A stretch of 64,000 nt of DNA from assembly GCF_001613305.1 (NCBI RefSeq), contig NZ_BDCC01000007.1, positions 1 through 64,000 of the forward strand, given 5' to 3'. The stretch is from Nocardia vaccinii NBRC 15922 (GTDB lineage Bacteria; Actinomycetota; Actinomycetes; Mycobacteriales; Mycobacteriaceae). The notes under the pieces were generated by a model, which was not told the origin of the DNA, made no database searches, and was given only the letters and a program-made list of their open reading frames with translations. Shown one piece after another: positions 27,433-36,504 of this stretch (positions are counted from its first letter, which is position 1; every line of letters begins with the position of its first letter). The translations under genes were made by a program, and so were the position numbers.

Positions 27433-28320
27433 TTACGCGGCCAGGCCGACGAAGAGCTCGAGCAGGATCAGAACCGCCAGGACGCCCCAGATGATGTACA
27501 TGGCCGTGACGCCGGGCGTCTTCTGCGGTACCGGGCCGATCGCGCCCTTGAGCATCCACATCACCGGTGAGCGGTAGTAGACCTTGGTGCTCTGCCCGTC
27601 GGCGACGGGTACGACCGCGTCACCCGGACCGAAATCCCAGATCCACTTGGTCTTGACCTGTACGTGGTACTGACCCGCGCCGACCGGGATATGTGTTGTG
27701 CCCCAACGTGCTCCGGGCACCTCCTGCCCGTTCAGCAGAATCCTCGGGCTGCTCAGCGCGAGCAGGGCCTGCATCGGGAAGTACGACGCCTCCACCACGA
27801 TTCCGGGCGGTCCGGGCTGCGGCTGGAAGAAATCCGCTTGCGGCGCACCGTAGTTCGGCTGCGGGTACGGAGCGGGTTGCCCGCCGTAGGGATTCGCCGG
27901 ACCACCGAACTGCTGTGGCGCACCCGGATTCGGCGCACCGTATCCCGGCTGCGGAATGCCCTGCTGCGGATAGCCGGGCTGCGGAATGCCCTGCTGCGGG
28001 TAACCCGGCTGCGGAACGCCCTGCTGCGGATAGCCGGGCTGGGAAACGCCCTGCTGCGGGTAACCCGGCTGCGGAATCCCGGGCGAGGAAATGTTCTGCG
28101 GCTGTGGGTAACCGGGCTGCTGATAGCCGACCTGCGGATAGCCCGGCACCGAATTACCTTGCGGCTGTGGGTAACCCGGTTGCGGCACCGCGGTCTGCCC
28201 CGGACCGGTCTGCGGCTGCGGTGTGCCCTGCGTGCTGTGTCCGTTGGGCGACTGCGGCGCACCGGGACTCGGCTGTGGGCTGTTCGGCTGCCAAGGCTGC
28301 CCGTAGGGTGGTTCGCTCAC
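27433..28320 (-). CDS. Proline/glutamine-rich protein with C-terminal membrane anchor
   Basis: This 295-residue protein has a long low-complexity N-terminal half rich in Pro, Gln, Gly and Tyr. It includes tandem decapeptides of the form G(I/V)(P/S)QPGYPQQ. A folded domain follows (about 170-260: IVVEASYFPMQALLAL, RILLNGQEVPGARWG, YHVQVKTKWIW), and a single C-terminal transmembrane helix (about 272-293, AMYIIWGVLAVLILLELFVG). Start GTG 28320 is well supported by GGAGG nine bases upstream. It is the last gene of the minus-strand glfT1/wzt/wzm run, 29 bp after glfT1. Similar proline-rich tails in actinobacteria organise membrane complexes; the function here is unknown. Confidence 0.78.
   Translation of the reverse strand: MSEPPYGQPWQPNSPQPSPGAPQSPNGHSTQGTPQPQTGPGQTAVPQPGYPQPQGNSVPGYPQVGYQQPGYPQPQNISSPGIPQPGYPQQGVSQPGYPQQGVPQPGYPQQGIPQPGYPQQGIPQPGYGAPNPGAPQQFGGPANPYGGQPAPYPQPNYGAPQADFFQPQPGPPGIVVEASYFPMQALLALSSPRILLNGQEVPGARWGTTHIPVGAGQYHVQVKTKWIWDFGPGDAVVPVADGQSTKVYYRSPVMWMLKGAIGPVPQKTPGVTAMYIIWGVLAVLILLELFVGLAA
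27961..28080 (-). repeat. Four tandem 30-nt repeats within the proline-rich gene
   Basis: Four consecutive 30-base units (27961, 27991, 28021, 28051) each encode one decapeptide G(I/V)(P/S)QPGYPQQ. Units differ by one to four bases. Copy-number change would stay in frame. Confidence 0.75.
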
Positions 28321-28349
28321 GACGCCGTGCCTCCAAAGAAAGTGCTGGT

Positions 28350-29312
28350 CTAACCGGGTTTGTGGAATTGCTCGCGCCGCCCGAGCCGCCGCAGGCGCAA
28401 CCATTCTCGCAGACCCGCCGGATCTTTCTGCTGTACCAGGAAGAACCACGAGAATCGGGCCCACTCCTGCGGCAACAGCTTTCGCATACCGGGCTGTGCC
28501 ATGAGATATCCGCGATTGCGGTAGGTGAAGTACCGCTTCACCGGATCGTCCGGATACTGGGTGTGCATGCGTCCGCCCAGAATAGGCTTGAACTCCGCGG
28601 ACCCGTTGGGGTGCAGATAGGCCGTGCGCAAACAGGTTCCGAACGGCAGACCCGAACGCACCAGACGCCGATGCACCTCCACCTCGTCACCGCGTACGAA
28701 CAACCGCAGATCCGGCACGCCGATCACGTCCACCGCGCGAGCGGAGATCAGCGCGCCGTTGAACAGCGAGGCGATACCCGGCAGCAGATCCTCCTCGCCG
28801 TCCGAGCTTTCCGAGGAGGTGTACAGCTCCGAACGCCGGCGCCGCCACACCACACCGCGGCGCAGCGGGAAGGCCAGCTGATCCGGATCGTCGATATCGC
28901 AGACCACCGGGGACACCTCGGCCAGGCCGTGCGCCGTCGCGCAGTCCGCGAGCGTGGCCAGCACCTCGGGCCCCTCGGGACGTCCGTCGTCATCGGCCAG
29001 CCACACCCAGTCCGCACCGAGCGTCAGCGCGTGCAGCATGCCCAGCGCGAAACCGCCCGCGCCGCCCAGATTGTGCTCCGAACCCAGATAGGTCGACTCC
29101 ACCGGCTGCTCACGCACCAGTTCGCCGACCTCGGGCTCGTTGGCGTTGTCCACGACGATCAGGTGATCGATCGGACGTGTCTGCGCGGTGAGCACCTTCA
29201 GCGATTCGGCGAGCAGTTCGCGACGCTTGTGCGTGACGACCACCGCGACGATCCGGGACGTCGGACCGGGGCCGGACAGCTGCGCGCCGTCACCCGAGAC
29301 CTGATCACTCAT
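28350..29312 (-). CDS. glfT1: Galactofuranosyltransferase GlfT1
   Basis: GlfT1 starts the galactan by adding the first two galactofuranose units to the rhamnosyl-GlcNAc lipid linker. The 320-residue GT2 protein has VAVVVTHKRRELL, EHNLGGAGGF, the metal-binding LADDDGRPEG and the acceptor-region RGDEVEVHRRL. Its start overlaps the end of the ABC ATPase gene by four bases. The order wzm-wzt-glfT1 is conserved with M. tuberculosis Rv3783-Rv3781 and neighbours, supporting the identification. Confidence 0.9.
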   Translation of the reverse strand: MSDQVSGDGAQLSGPGPTSRIVAVVVTHKRRELLAESLKVLTAQTRPIDHLIVVDNANEPEVGELVREQPVESTYLGSEHNLGGAGGFALGMLHALTLGADWVWLADDDGRPEGPEVLATLADCATAHGLAEVSPVVCDIDDPDQLAFPLRRGVVWRRRRSELYTSSESSDGEEDLLPGIASLFNGALISARAVDVIGVPDLRLFVRGDEVEVHRRLVRSGLPFGTCLRTAYLHPNGSAEFKPILGGRMHTQYPDDPVKRYFTYRNRGYLMAQPGMRKLLPQEWARFSWFFLVQQKDPAGLREWLRLRRLGRREQFHKPG

Positions 29313-30124
29313 GAACGATTGTGCTCCAGTTCCCGTGCGAGTTCGCGCTGTATCTGGGCGACGTGGTCACCGGCCTCCGGACCCTCGTAGGCCCGCACCA
29401 CTTCCTCGATGCCGCCGCGCATCCGCACGGTGCCGTGATCGATCCAGATCGCGGAATCGCAGAGCTGGGCGAGGAATTCGTTGGAATGGCTGCAAAATAC
29501 CAGGATGCCCGAGCGGGCCACCAGATCGCGCAGCCGGTTGCGCGCCTTCTTCAGGAAATCCGCGTCGACCGCGCCGATACCCTCGTCCAGCAGCAGAATC
29601 TCCGGGTCGATGGAGGTCACCACGCCCATCGCCAGGCGCACCCGCATACCGGTCGAATAGGTGCGCAGCGGCATGCTCAGGTATTCGCCGAGTTCGGTGA
29701 ATTCGGCGATCTCGTCGACCTTCGCCAGCATCTGCTTGCGAGTCTGTCCGAGGAACAGCCCGCGAATGATGATGTTCTCGTATCCGGAGATCTCCGGATC
29801 CATGCCCACGCCCAGATCGAATACCGGCGCGACCCGCCCGCGCACCTGCGCACTGCCGCGGGTGGGTTCGTAGATCCCCGAAAGCAGCCGCAGCAGAGTC
29901 GATTTGCCCGCGCCGTTGTGCCCGACGAGCCCGACGCGATCGCCCTCGGAGAAGGACAGGGTGATCTCGCGCAGCGCCTCGACCACCACCACGTCGGATT
30001 GATTGCGTCCGATCGCGCCGCCCGCCTTGCCCAGGAACGCCTTCTTCAGCGATCGCGACTTGGCGTCGAAGATCGGGAATTCCACCCATGCGTCATGGGT
30101 TTCGATGCTCACTCGCTCGGTCAT
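29309..30124 (-). CDS. wzt: ABC transporter ATPase Wzt-like (galactan exporter)
   Basis: This 271-residue ATP-binding subunit has Walker A GHNGAGKST (residues 68-76), the ABC signature as YSTGMRVRLAMG and Walker B EILLLDEGIGAVD, followed by the H-loop FCSHSNEF. With the adjacent permease it forms the exporter (Rv3781-Rv3783 type) proposed to flip lipid-linked galactan across the membrane. It overlaps glfT1 by four bases and follows wzm by eight, so the three genes act as one operon. Confidence 0.92.
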   Translation of the reverse strand: MTERVSIETHDAWVEFPIFDAKSRSLKKAFLGKAGGAIGRNQSDVVVVEALREITLSFSEGDRVGLVGHNGAGKSTLLRLLSGIYEPTRGSAQVRGRVAPVFDLGVGMDPEISGYENIIIRGLFLGQTRKQMLAKVDEIAEFTELGEYLSMPLRTYSTGMRVRLAMGVVTSIDPEILLLDEGIGAVDADFLKKARNRLRDLVARSGILVFCSHSNEFLAQLCDSAIWIDHGTVRMRGGIEEVVRAYEGPEAGDHVAQIQRELARELEHNRS

Positions 30125-30132
30125 ATGGCCCT

Positions 30133-31026
30133 TTACACCCAGTACGGGACGCGAGAACGGAACTGCTTCATGGCCAGGATCGCCACCGCCCAGCCCACCA
30201 CGGTGATGCCCAGCACCACAACCCAGCTCAGCAGGCTCGACGGCTCACCGAGCAGCGGGGCACGCACGATCTCCAGATAGTGATAGGTGGGAATGATCTC
30301 GATCAGCCGGGCGCGTTCGCCGATCGCGCCGGTGTGATCGGCGAGTGACTTGGTATTCCACATCACCGGCGTCAGCACGAACAGCATCAGCGTCATACTG
30401 CTGAGGATCGGCGCGATATCGCGGTAGCGGGTGGCGAAGATGCCGAACACCAACGTCACCCACATGGCGTTGAGGAAGATCAACGCGATCGCCGGAATCG
30501 CCAGCAGCACACTCCAATGCAGGTGATGCCACAGGCCCGCGACCGGGATGAGAATCACGTAGATGATCAGGTTGTGCGCGAAGAACAGCAGCTGCCGCCA
30601 CACCAGCCGGTAGACGTGCACGCTCAACGCCGACGGGAGTTGTTTGATCAACCCCTCATTGGCGATGAAGATCTCCGAGCCCTCCAGAATGCTGTTCTGG
30701 ATGATGTTCCAGGTGATCAGGCCGACCGTCACATACGCCACGTACGCCCGGAGGTCCTGACCCAGCAGTGTCGAATAGAGCACCGCCATCGCGCCCGCCT
30801 GCACCGCGGTCGCGATGGTGATCCAGAACGGGCCCAGGACCGATCGCCGATAGCGCTGTTTGATGTCCTGCCAGCCCAGCGACAGCCATAGCTCACGCTG
30901 GGAGAAGCCGTCGCGCAGATCCTTGAACGCACGCCGGAACGATTGGGAATCGGACACTATGGCTACCGAGACGTCGGCCGGGCTCTGTTCGGCGACCGCC
31001 GACTCGGCAGGGGCAGCTGCAGGCAC
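30133..31026 (-). CDS. wzm: ABC transporter permease Wzm-like (galactan exporter)
   Basis: The 297-residue permease has a ~50-residue cytoplasmic arm leading to WQDIKQRYRRSVLGPFWITI, a signature of ABC-2 polysaccharide exporters, and six transmembrane segments. The C-terminus RVPYWV is typical. GTG 31026 is used; 33 bp separate it from the upstream bpa gene. With Wzt it should export the galactan-linker lipid for arabinan addition by AftA. Confidence 0.91.
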   Translation of the reverse strand: MPAAAPAESAVAEQSPADVSVAIVSDSQSFRRAFKDLRDGFSQRELWLSLGWQDIKQRYRRSVLGPFWITIATAVQAGAMAVLYSTLLGQDLRAYVAYVTVGLITWNIIQNSILEGSEIFIANEGLIKQLPSALSVHVYRLVWRQLLFFAHNLIIYVILIPVAGLWHHLHWSVLLAIPAIALIFLNAMWVTLVFGIFATRYRDIAPILSSMTLMLFVLTPVMWNTKSLADHTGAIGERARLIEIIPTYHYLEIVRAPLLGEPSSLLSWVVVLGITVVGWAVAILAMKQFRSRVPYWV

Positions 31027-31059
31027 AGTGCTCGACTGTAGCGGAAGACGGATGCCGCT

Positions 31060-31650
31060 CTACAGGTACTGGCCACTGACTCCCGAGGACCCCTGCTGAC
31101 CGCCCTCGCGCGGAACGTGCATTCCGGGCGGGAGTGCGTGACGCATCTGTTCGAGCTGCGCGCGGGCGGCCATCTGCTGCGCGAACAGCGCGGTCTGAAT
31201 GCCATGGAACAAACCCTCCAGCCAGCCGACCAGCTGGGCCTGGGCGATGCGCAATTCGGCGTCGGAGGGGATGGTGCCCTCGCCGAACGGCAGCGCCAGC
31301 CGCTCCAGTTCCTCGCGCAACTCCGGTGCCAGGCCCTGTTCCAGTTCGCGGATCGAGGTCTTGTGGATCTCGCGCAGCCGGGTGCGGCTGGCATCGTCGA
31401 GTGGCGCGTGCCGCACTTCTTCCAGGAGCTGTTTGATCATGGTGCCGATCCGCATGACCTTGGCGGGCTGCTCGACCATATCGGCCAGCGACTCCTCCTT
31501 GGCCTCCTCTTCGCCGACCCCGGCAGCGCCTTCGCCGACCACCTGGCCGGTGAGCGGCGATGCACCGCGGGAACTGGCAGGCACGACCAGCGGCTGGCCG
31601 TCGGGTCCGATCACCACGATGGAATCCGATTCTCCGTCCGAGTGCGTCAT
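31060..31650 (-). CDS. bpa: Bacterial proteasome activator Bpa/PafE
   Basis: Bpa forms a ring that opens the 20S proteasome without ATP. The 196-residue protein has the conserved helical core (about 55-155: IGTMIKQLLEEVRHAPLDDASRTRLREIHKTSIRELEQGL) and the C-terminal GQYL that docks into proteasome alpha-ring pockets. The N-terminal IVVIGPDGQP is also typical. ATG 31650 is chosen by similarity to Rv3780 proteins; ATGs at 31659 and 31662 are alternatives, and a GGAGG lies very close to 31650. The neighbourhood is conserved with M. tuberculosis Rv3778c-Rv3783. Confidence 0.9.
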   Translation of the reverse strand: MTHSDGESDSIVVIGPDGQPLVVPASSRGASPLTGQVVGEGAAGVGEEEAKEESLADMVEQPAKVMRIGTMIKQLLEEVRHAPLDDASRTRLREIHKTSIRELEQGLAPELREELERLALPFGEGTIPSDAELRIAQAQLVGWLEGLFHGIQTALFAQQMAARAQLEQMRHALPPGMHVPREGGQQGSSGVSGQYL

Positions 31651-31724
31651 GGCCTCCATCATGTCCGGTTCGAGCGCGATGCGCTAAGCGGGTAGGCGGG
31701 TAGGCGGGTTCGCGGCCCGTCGCG

Positions 31725-31817
31725 CCGTTCGCAGGCGTGGCGGGTGTGGGGAACGAGACATGGGGCCGAGCGGTGAGACCTCGGGGGCCGCGAACAGCCG
31801 GAGCGAAGCGGAGGCAA
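31725..31817 (+). repeat. Dispersed repeat B copy
   Basis: This copy contains GGCGTGGCGGGTG, GGGGCCGAGCGGTGAGACC, CGGGGGCCGCGAACA and GCCGGAGCGAAGCGGAGGC. It is preceded by two short GGGTAGGC units (31690-31705). It lies in the bpa/class V gap and is nearly identical to the copy in the MFS gene. Confidence 0.75.
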
Positions 31818-31881
31818 ATTGAACACAGTATTCTGTGGCGGTCGTGTCCGCATCGTATGTGGTGCTCGGTTTGCTGAAAGT

Positions 31882-31905
31882 CGGTTACCCATGTTGCGTG
31901 ATCTC
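31882..31905 (+). repeat. Fragment of dispersed repeat A core
   Basis: CGGTTACCCATGTTGCGTGAT matches the conserved end of repeat A but with the middle shortened. The rest of the unit is missing. Confidence 0.4.
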
Positions 31906-32021
31906 CCACCCGGTAGCCCGCTCGGCGCGGGTTCCGCGGCACTGCCCTCGTCAGTGTGCGACCGGTCGTTTGCCGTGAACACGGTTACGCCGACTTGCCC
32001 CCTGCGCTTAGAGTGGCCTGC

Positions 32022-33224
32022 ATGACTTACGACGTCGCACGGGTTCGGGGCCTCATACCGTCCCTGGGCGACGGGTGGATCCATCTCGACCCGCAGGCGG
32101 GCATGCTTGTTCCGGATTCGGTATCGCGTGCCGTCTCAACGGGTTTCCGCACGTCGGCCTTTTCGCACACGAATCGCCATGCCGCCGCCCGGCGTAGCGG
32201 CGCCATCCTGGACGCGGCCCGAGAGGCCGTAGCGGACCTGGTCGGCGGTGATCCGGCGGGCGTCGTGCTCGGTCCGGATCGGGCGGTCCTGCTGGCCTGG
32301 CTGGCCGAATCGCTGAGCTCCCGGCTCGGCCTGGGCACCGGGATCGTGCTCTCGCGCCTGGACGACGAGGCGAATGTCGCGCCGTGGCTGCGGATCGCGA
32401 ATCGGTATGGGGCGCACGTGCGCTGGGCCGAGGTGGAGATCGAGACCTGTGAGATGCCGGCCTGGCAGTTCGAGGAGTTGATCGGGCCGACCGCGCGCCT
32501 GGTCGCGCTGACCGCCGCCTCGCCGATCGTCGGTTCGGCCCCGTCGGTGCGGGTGGCCGCCGATCGCGTGCACGACGTCGGCGGGCTGCTGGTCGCCGAC
32601 TGCTTCGGCGCCGCGCCCTACGCGCTGATCGATATCGACGATCTCAACGCCGACGTGGTCGCCCTGTCGGCTCCGGCGTGGGGTGGTCCGCAGATCGGTG
32701 CGCTGGTGTTCCGCGATCCGGCCTTCCTGGACCGGATTCCGTCGATGTCGCTGAATCCGTACGCCAAGGGCGCCGAGCGGCTCGAGGTCGGTGGGCATCA
32801 GTACGCGCTGCTGGCCGGACTCACCACCTCGATCGACTATCTGGCCGGTTTGGACGAGCAGGCCACCGGCTCCCGGCGGGAGCGGCTCGAGATGTCGATC
32901 ACCTCGCTGCAGGACTATCATGATCACCTGTTCGAGCACCTCATGGAGGTGCTCGATCGCATCCCGAACCTGACCGTCATCGGCCGGGCCTCCACCCGTA
33001 TCCCGACGGTGAGTTTCACCATCTCCGGATTGCAGGCCGAGAAGGTGTCCGCGAAACTCGCCGATCTGCGCATCGGCACGCTGTCCGGTGCGCACGGCGG
33101 GAGTCGTCTGCTCGACGCGCTGGGCGTGAACGACGAGGGCGGCGCGGTGACCATCGGATTGGCACCGTACACAACGAAATTCGAGATCGACCAGCTCGGC
33201 CGGGCGCTCACCTCGCTGGACTGA
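32022..33224 (+). CDS. Class V aminotransferase-like protein without the PLP lysine
   Basis: This 400-residue protein has the class V (NifS/CsdB) fold. The start is DGWIHLDPQAGMLVP, residues ~65-95 form the first helix, and DLNADVVALSAPAWGGPQIG corresponds to the strand that normally carries the Schiff-base lysine, followed by RLEVGGHQ and PTVSFTISG. In active enzymes that strand reads S-x-HK-x-x-GP; here the His-Lys pair is Pro-Ala. The upstream PLP-stacking His (normally HHAN) is DEAN. It is therefore unlikely to be a PLP enzyme. Rv3778c occupies the same position in M. tuberculosis. ATG 32022 gives MTYDVARVRGL. Confidence 0.8.
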   Translation: MTYDVARVRGLIPSLGDGWIHLDPQAGMLVPDSVSRAVSTGFRTSAFSHTNRHAAARRSGAILDAAREAVADLVGGDPAGVVLGPDRAVLLAWLAESLSSRLGLGTGIVLSRLDDEANVAPWLRIANRYGAHVRWAEVEIETCEMPAWQFEELIGPTARLVALTAASPIVGSAPSVRVAADRVHDVGGLLVADCFGAAPYALIDIDDLNADVVALSAPAWGGPQIGALVFRDPAFLDRIPSMSLNPYAKGAERLEVGGHQYALLAGLTTSIDYLAGLDEQATGSRRERLEMSITSLQDYHDHLFEHLMEVLDRIPNLTVIGRASTRIPTVSFTISGLQAEKVSAKLADLRIGTLSGAHGGSRLLDALGVNDEGGAVTIGLAPYTTKFEIDQLGRALTSLD

Positions 33225-33240
33225 GGTAAGGCGCTCGCCC

Positions 33241-33370
33241 GCCTCTCCGCGATTTCAGCGTGCCGTCGGGTGCCTCGAGATTTTCGCTTCGGGCCGGCGG
33301 TTGGGGGTGTGGTCGGTGTTCGGGCGTGCCCGACGAGTTACCCATGTTGTTGCGAAATCAGTTGTCGCGT
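33241..33370 (+). repeat. Dispersed repeat A, copy 3
   Basis: It starts GATTTCAGCGTG, continues with GTCGGGTGCCTCGAGA and GGGCCGGCGGTTG, and ends GAGTTACCCATGTTGTTGCG then AAATCAGTTGTCGCG. Its overall layout matches copy 1. It fills most of the gap between the class V gene and the convergent quinone oxidoreductase. Confidence 0.7.
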
Positions 33371-33405
33371 TGTGCCGAAGACGACGGGTTCGGCGCGGTT
33401 GCGGG

Positions 33406-34407
33406 TCAGTCCTCCTCGCGTATCCGCAGGATGACCTTGCCGACGGTTTCCGCGGAATCGAGCAGTTCGTGCGCGGCGGCGGCCTCGGTGACGGGGAGTT
33501 CGGCGTGCACGACCGGGACTACGGTGCCCTGGGCGATCAGCGGCCACAGATTGCGGTGTAGTTCGGTGACGATCTCGGCCTTGCTGGATCGTCCGGTGGC
33601 CGGGCGTCTGCGCAGATTGGTGGCATGCACGGTGCCGCGCTTACCCAGCAGCGTGGACAGATTGATCTCGCCCTTGACCCCGCCCTGCATACCGATGACG
33701 CACAACTGGCCGTCGTCGGCGAGAGCCTCGATATTGCGGCCCAGATACGCCGCGCCCATATTGTCGAGAATGATGTCCGCGCCGCCGAATTCGGCGAGAG
33801 TGGCGACGAAATCCTCCTCGCGATAATTGATCAGGATGCTCGCGCCGAATTCCTTGCAGCGATCGAGCTTTCCCTGCGATCCGGCCGTCACCGCGACCCG
33901 TGCGCCCCGGCTGACCGCCACCTGAATGGCGTGCGTCCCGATCCCGCTGCCGCCGCCGTGGATCAGCAGCAGCTGCCCGGCGTGCAGTCCGGCCCGCATG
34001 ACCAGATTCGACCAGACGGTCGCCGCGACCTCCGGAAGTGCCGCTGCCACAGCGAGATCCATCCCCTCCGGCACCGGCAGCAGTTGCGTCGCCGGAACCG
34101 CCACCTGCTCGGCGTATCCGCCCCCGGACAGCAGCGCGCACACCCGATCACCGGGGTGCCAATCCCGCACGCCATCCCCGACCTGCGCGATCACTCCCGA
34201 ACATTCCAGCCCGAGGGTTTCGCCGGCCCCCGGCGGCGGTGGATAGAACCCCTGCCGCTGCAACACATCCGCCCGGTTCACCCCCGCCGCGGTGACGTCG
34301 ACCAGCACCTCCCCGGCCGCTGGACCGGGCAGGTCGGGACGCTGCGCCCACCGCATCACCTCGGGCCCCCCGAAGCCGTCCAGCTCGATCGCATACATGA
34401 CGCTCAT
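33406..34407 (-). CDS. NAD(P)H quinone oxidoreductase, PIG3 family
   Basis: The 333-residue zinc-independent medium-chain reductase has GVNRADVLQRQGFYPPPPGA, GLECSGVI, the nucleotide loop GGGSGIGTHAIQVA and LRRRPATGRSSKAEI, characteristic of the TED/PIG3 group. It would reduce quinones with NADPH in the cytosol. ATG 34407 is used (MSVMYAIELDGFG) with ATG 34398 possible; the open frame continues upstream into non-conserved sequence. The Rv3777 position next to Rv3778c is conserved. Confidence 0.88.
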   Translation of the reverse strand: MSVMYAIELDGFGGPEVMRWAQRPDLPGPAAGEVLVDVTAAGVNRADVLQRQGFYPPPPGAGETLGLECSGVIAQVGDGVRDWHPGDRVCALLSGGGYAEQVAVPATQLLPVPEGMDLAVAAALPEVAATVWSNLVMRAGLHAGQLLLIHGGGSGIGTHAIQVAVSRGARVAVTAGSQGKLDRCKEFGASILINYREEDFVATLAEFGGADIILDNMGAAYLGRNIEALADDGQLCVIGMQGGVKGEINLSTLLGKRGTVHATNLRRRPATGRSSKAEIVTELHRNLWPLIAQGTVVPVVHAELPVTEAAAAHELLDSAETVGKVILRIREED

Positions 34408-34597
34408 TGTGGACTGCGCCGGCCTCCGATGCGGTCCCGGGCCCACCCGGGTGGCACCGCCGAGCCGCGTCCACGCGGATGCGCAGGCTGTCCGCACGGT
34501 GAAGTTCAGGGGGCTTGCGCCGGGCCGCTGGAATTCGATGCGTCGCGGGTGCGGATACCCGATCCGCGGGCCGACGCGGCAGGCTAGCGTTGCCCGA

Positions 34598-35776
34598 ATG
34601 AGCAGCTTCGCCGACTTCCAGAACGAAATCTATCTGGCCGGGTTGTCCGGCGTGGTTCCGGAGCTGCCGATGTCGGCCGCGGGGTTGGAGCGGCGGGCGC
34701 GCGAGCAGCTGGATGCGGTGGCCTACGCGTATGTGGCGGGCAGCGCCTCGGCGGAGCGGACCGCGGCGGCGAATGCGGCCGCCTTCGATCGGCATCGGCT
34801 GGTGCCGCGGATGTGGCGCGGGACGAGCGGTCCCGGCGGGCGGGAGCTGTCGGTCGAGGTGCTGGGCACGAAGCTCGCGGCGCCGGTGCTCACCGCGCCG
34901 ATCGGTGTGCTGGAGCTGCTGCGCGAACAGGGTGAGACGCTCGTCGCGGAGGTCACCCGGGAACTGGGTGTCGGCATGGTCCTGTCGACCGCGTCCTCCA
35001 CACCGATCGAGGAGGTCGGTGCGGCCGCGGGCGCGTGGTGGTACCAGCTGTACTGGCCCAACGATCACGATCTGGCCCGATCACTGGTCGAACGGGCCGC
35101 CGGGGCCGGGGCCCGGGCCATCGTCGTCACCGCCGACACTCCCGGAATGGGTTGGCGCCCACGCGATCTCGAACTCGGACATCTGCCTTTCCTGCAGGGC
35201 AAGGGCATCGCGAACTACCTCTCCGACCCCGTCTTCCGCGCGAAACTCGCCACCCCGCCGGAGGAGAGCGAGGAGGCCATGCGGATAGCCGTGCTCACCT
35301 GGGTGGGACTGTTCGGCAACCACACCCTGCGTGCCGCGGACATCGGGCGGTTGCGTGAGTGGACCGATCTGCCGATCGCGGTGAAGGGCGTCCTGCATCC
35401 CACCGACGCCCGCGAACTGATCGATGCGGGCGCCGACGCTGTCGTGGTGAGCAATCATGGCGGCCGCCAGGTCGACGGCTCGATCGCCGCACTGGACGCC
35501 CTGCCCGAGATCGTCGCCGCGATCGGCGACCGGGCCGACGTCCTGTTCGATTCGGGCGTGCGCACCGGTTCGGACGTCATGATCGCTCTGGCGCTGGGGG
35601 CGAAGGCCGTGCTCTACGGACGTCCGTGGGCGTACGGCCTCGGCCTGGCCGGTCGCGACGGCGTCCGCCACGCCCTGCGCCTGCTGCTGGCCGATTTCGA
35701 CGCATCGATGGGACTTTCGGGCTTCCGCCGTCCCGCCGACCTGGATCGCAGCGTGTTGCGGAGCGCGCCGAACTGA
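34598..35776 (+). CDS. FMN-dependent alpha-hydroxy-acid oxidase (lactate 2-monooxygenase type)
   Basis: The 392-residue TIM-barrel flavoenzyme has DAVAYAYVAGSA, the FMN-binding APIGV, the basic-residue motif IAVKGVLHP, and SNHGGRQVDGS with the catalytic His287, then DSGVRTGSD. Length and the FxxxLWxxGxxG-type start (FADFQNEIYLAG) fit mycobacterial lactate 2-monooxygenase, which converts lactate to acetate and CO2. A TAGCGT element about seven bases before ATG 34598 suggests a near-leaderless message. Whether it is an oxidase or monooxygenase cannot be decided here. Confidence 0.85.
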   Translation: MSSFADFQNEIYLAGLSGVVPELPMSAAGLERRAREQLDAVAYAYVAGSASAERTAAANAAAFDRHRLVPRMWRGTSGPGGRELSVEVLGTKLAAPVLTAPIGVLELLREQGETLVAEVTRELGVGMVLSTASSTPIEEVGAAAGAWWYQLYWPNDHDLARSLVERAAGAGARAIVVTADTPGMGWRPRDLELGHLPFLQGKGIANYLSDPVFRAKLATPPEESEEAMRIAVLTWVGLFGNHTLRAADIGRLREWTDLPIAVKGVLHPTDARELIDAGADAVVVSNHGGRQVDGSIAALDALPEIVAAIGDRADVLFDSGVRTGSDVMIALALGAKAVLYGRPWAYGLGLAGRDGVRHALRLLLADFDASMGLSGFRRPADLDRSVLRSAPN

Positions 35777-35862
35777 AGAACGGGCCGGGCCGCCCAACGA
35801 TCGTGACGTGGACCGGCCCCTGAGGTGTCGGTGCGGATCGGCCCGGCAAATAGACTGTCCGG

Positions 35863-36357
35863 ATGATCGAGGAACCGAGCGGTCGCACGGCGGCAGAGCC
35901 GAGGTGGCTCAGCTCGGCCGAGCAGCGGACCTGGCGCGCCTACATGGACGGCCATCAGCGCCTGATGGCGGAACTGAATCGTCAGCTTCAGCGTGACAGC
36001 GACCTGAGCGTCGCCGAGTACCGCATTCTGGTGCTGCTGTCCGAAGCTCCTGACCGTTCTCTCCGGATGAGCGATCTCGCCGACGGCGTCCTGTCCTCCA
36101 GAAGCCGTCTCACACACCAGATCCGGCGCATGGAATCCGCGGGCATGGTCCGCCGCACCTCCTGCGAGGAGGACGGCCGAGGCGTCCGCGCTCACCTCAC
36201 CGACGAGGGTATGCAACGCCTGCGCGCCGCCTCCGCCGGCCATGTAACCGAAGTCCGCCGCGACTTCGTAGACCTGCTCACCCCCACCCAACTCCGCGTC
36301 ATAGCCGAGGTTTTCGAACTGGTCGACGCCGAACTCTCCGACCGCAACACCAAATAG
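35863..36357 (+). CDS. MarR-family regulator
   Basis: This 164-residue protein has a MarR winged helix (about 48-125: LSVAEYRILVLLSEAPDRSLRMSDLADGVLSSRSRLTHQIRRME) and the wing DGRGVRAHLTDEG. It follows the lactate-monooxygenase-type gene by 86 bp on the same strand and may regulate it. ATG 35863 is used. The ligand is unknown. Confidence 0.87.
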   Translation: MIEEPSGRTAAEPRWLSSAEQRTWRAYMDGHQRLMAELNRQLQRDSDLSVAEYRILVLLSEAPDRSLRMSDLADGVLSSRSRLTHQIRRMESAGMVRRTSCEEDGRGVRAHLTDEGMQRLRAASAGHVTEVRRDFVDLLTPTQLRVIAEVFELVDAELSDRNTK

Positions 36358-36504
36358 CCGACTTCTCCGAGGAAGCCGGCGTTGACCCGTTTCTCGGGAA
36401 TGGTCATACCTGTACAGCCTGCCGCGCTTCGCGATGCGAGCGAAGGGGCCGAATAGCCGGGCCCCGATACTGGTCGGCCGGGTATGGCGTGAGCGGCCTG
36501 AGGT

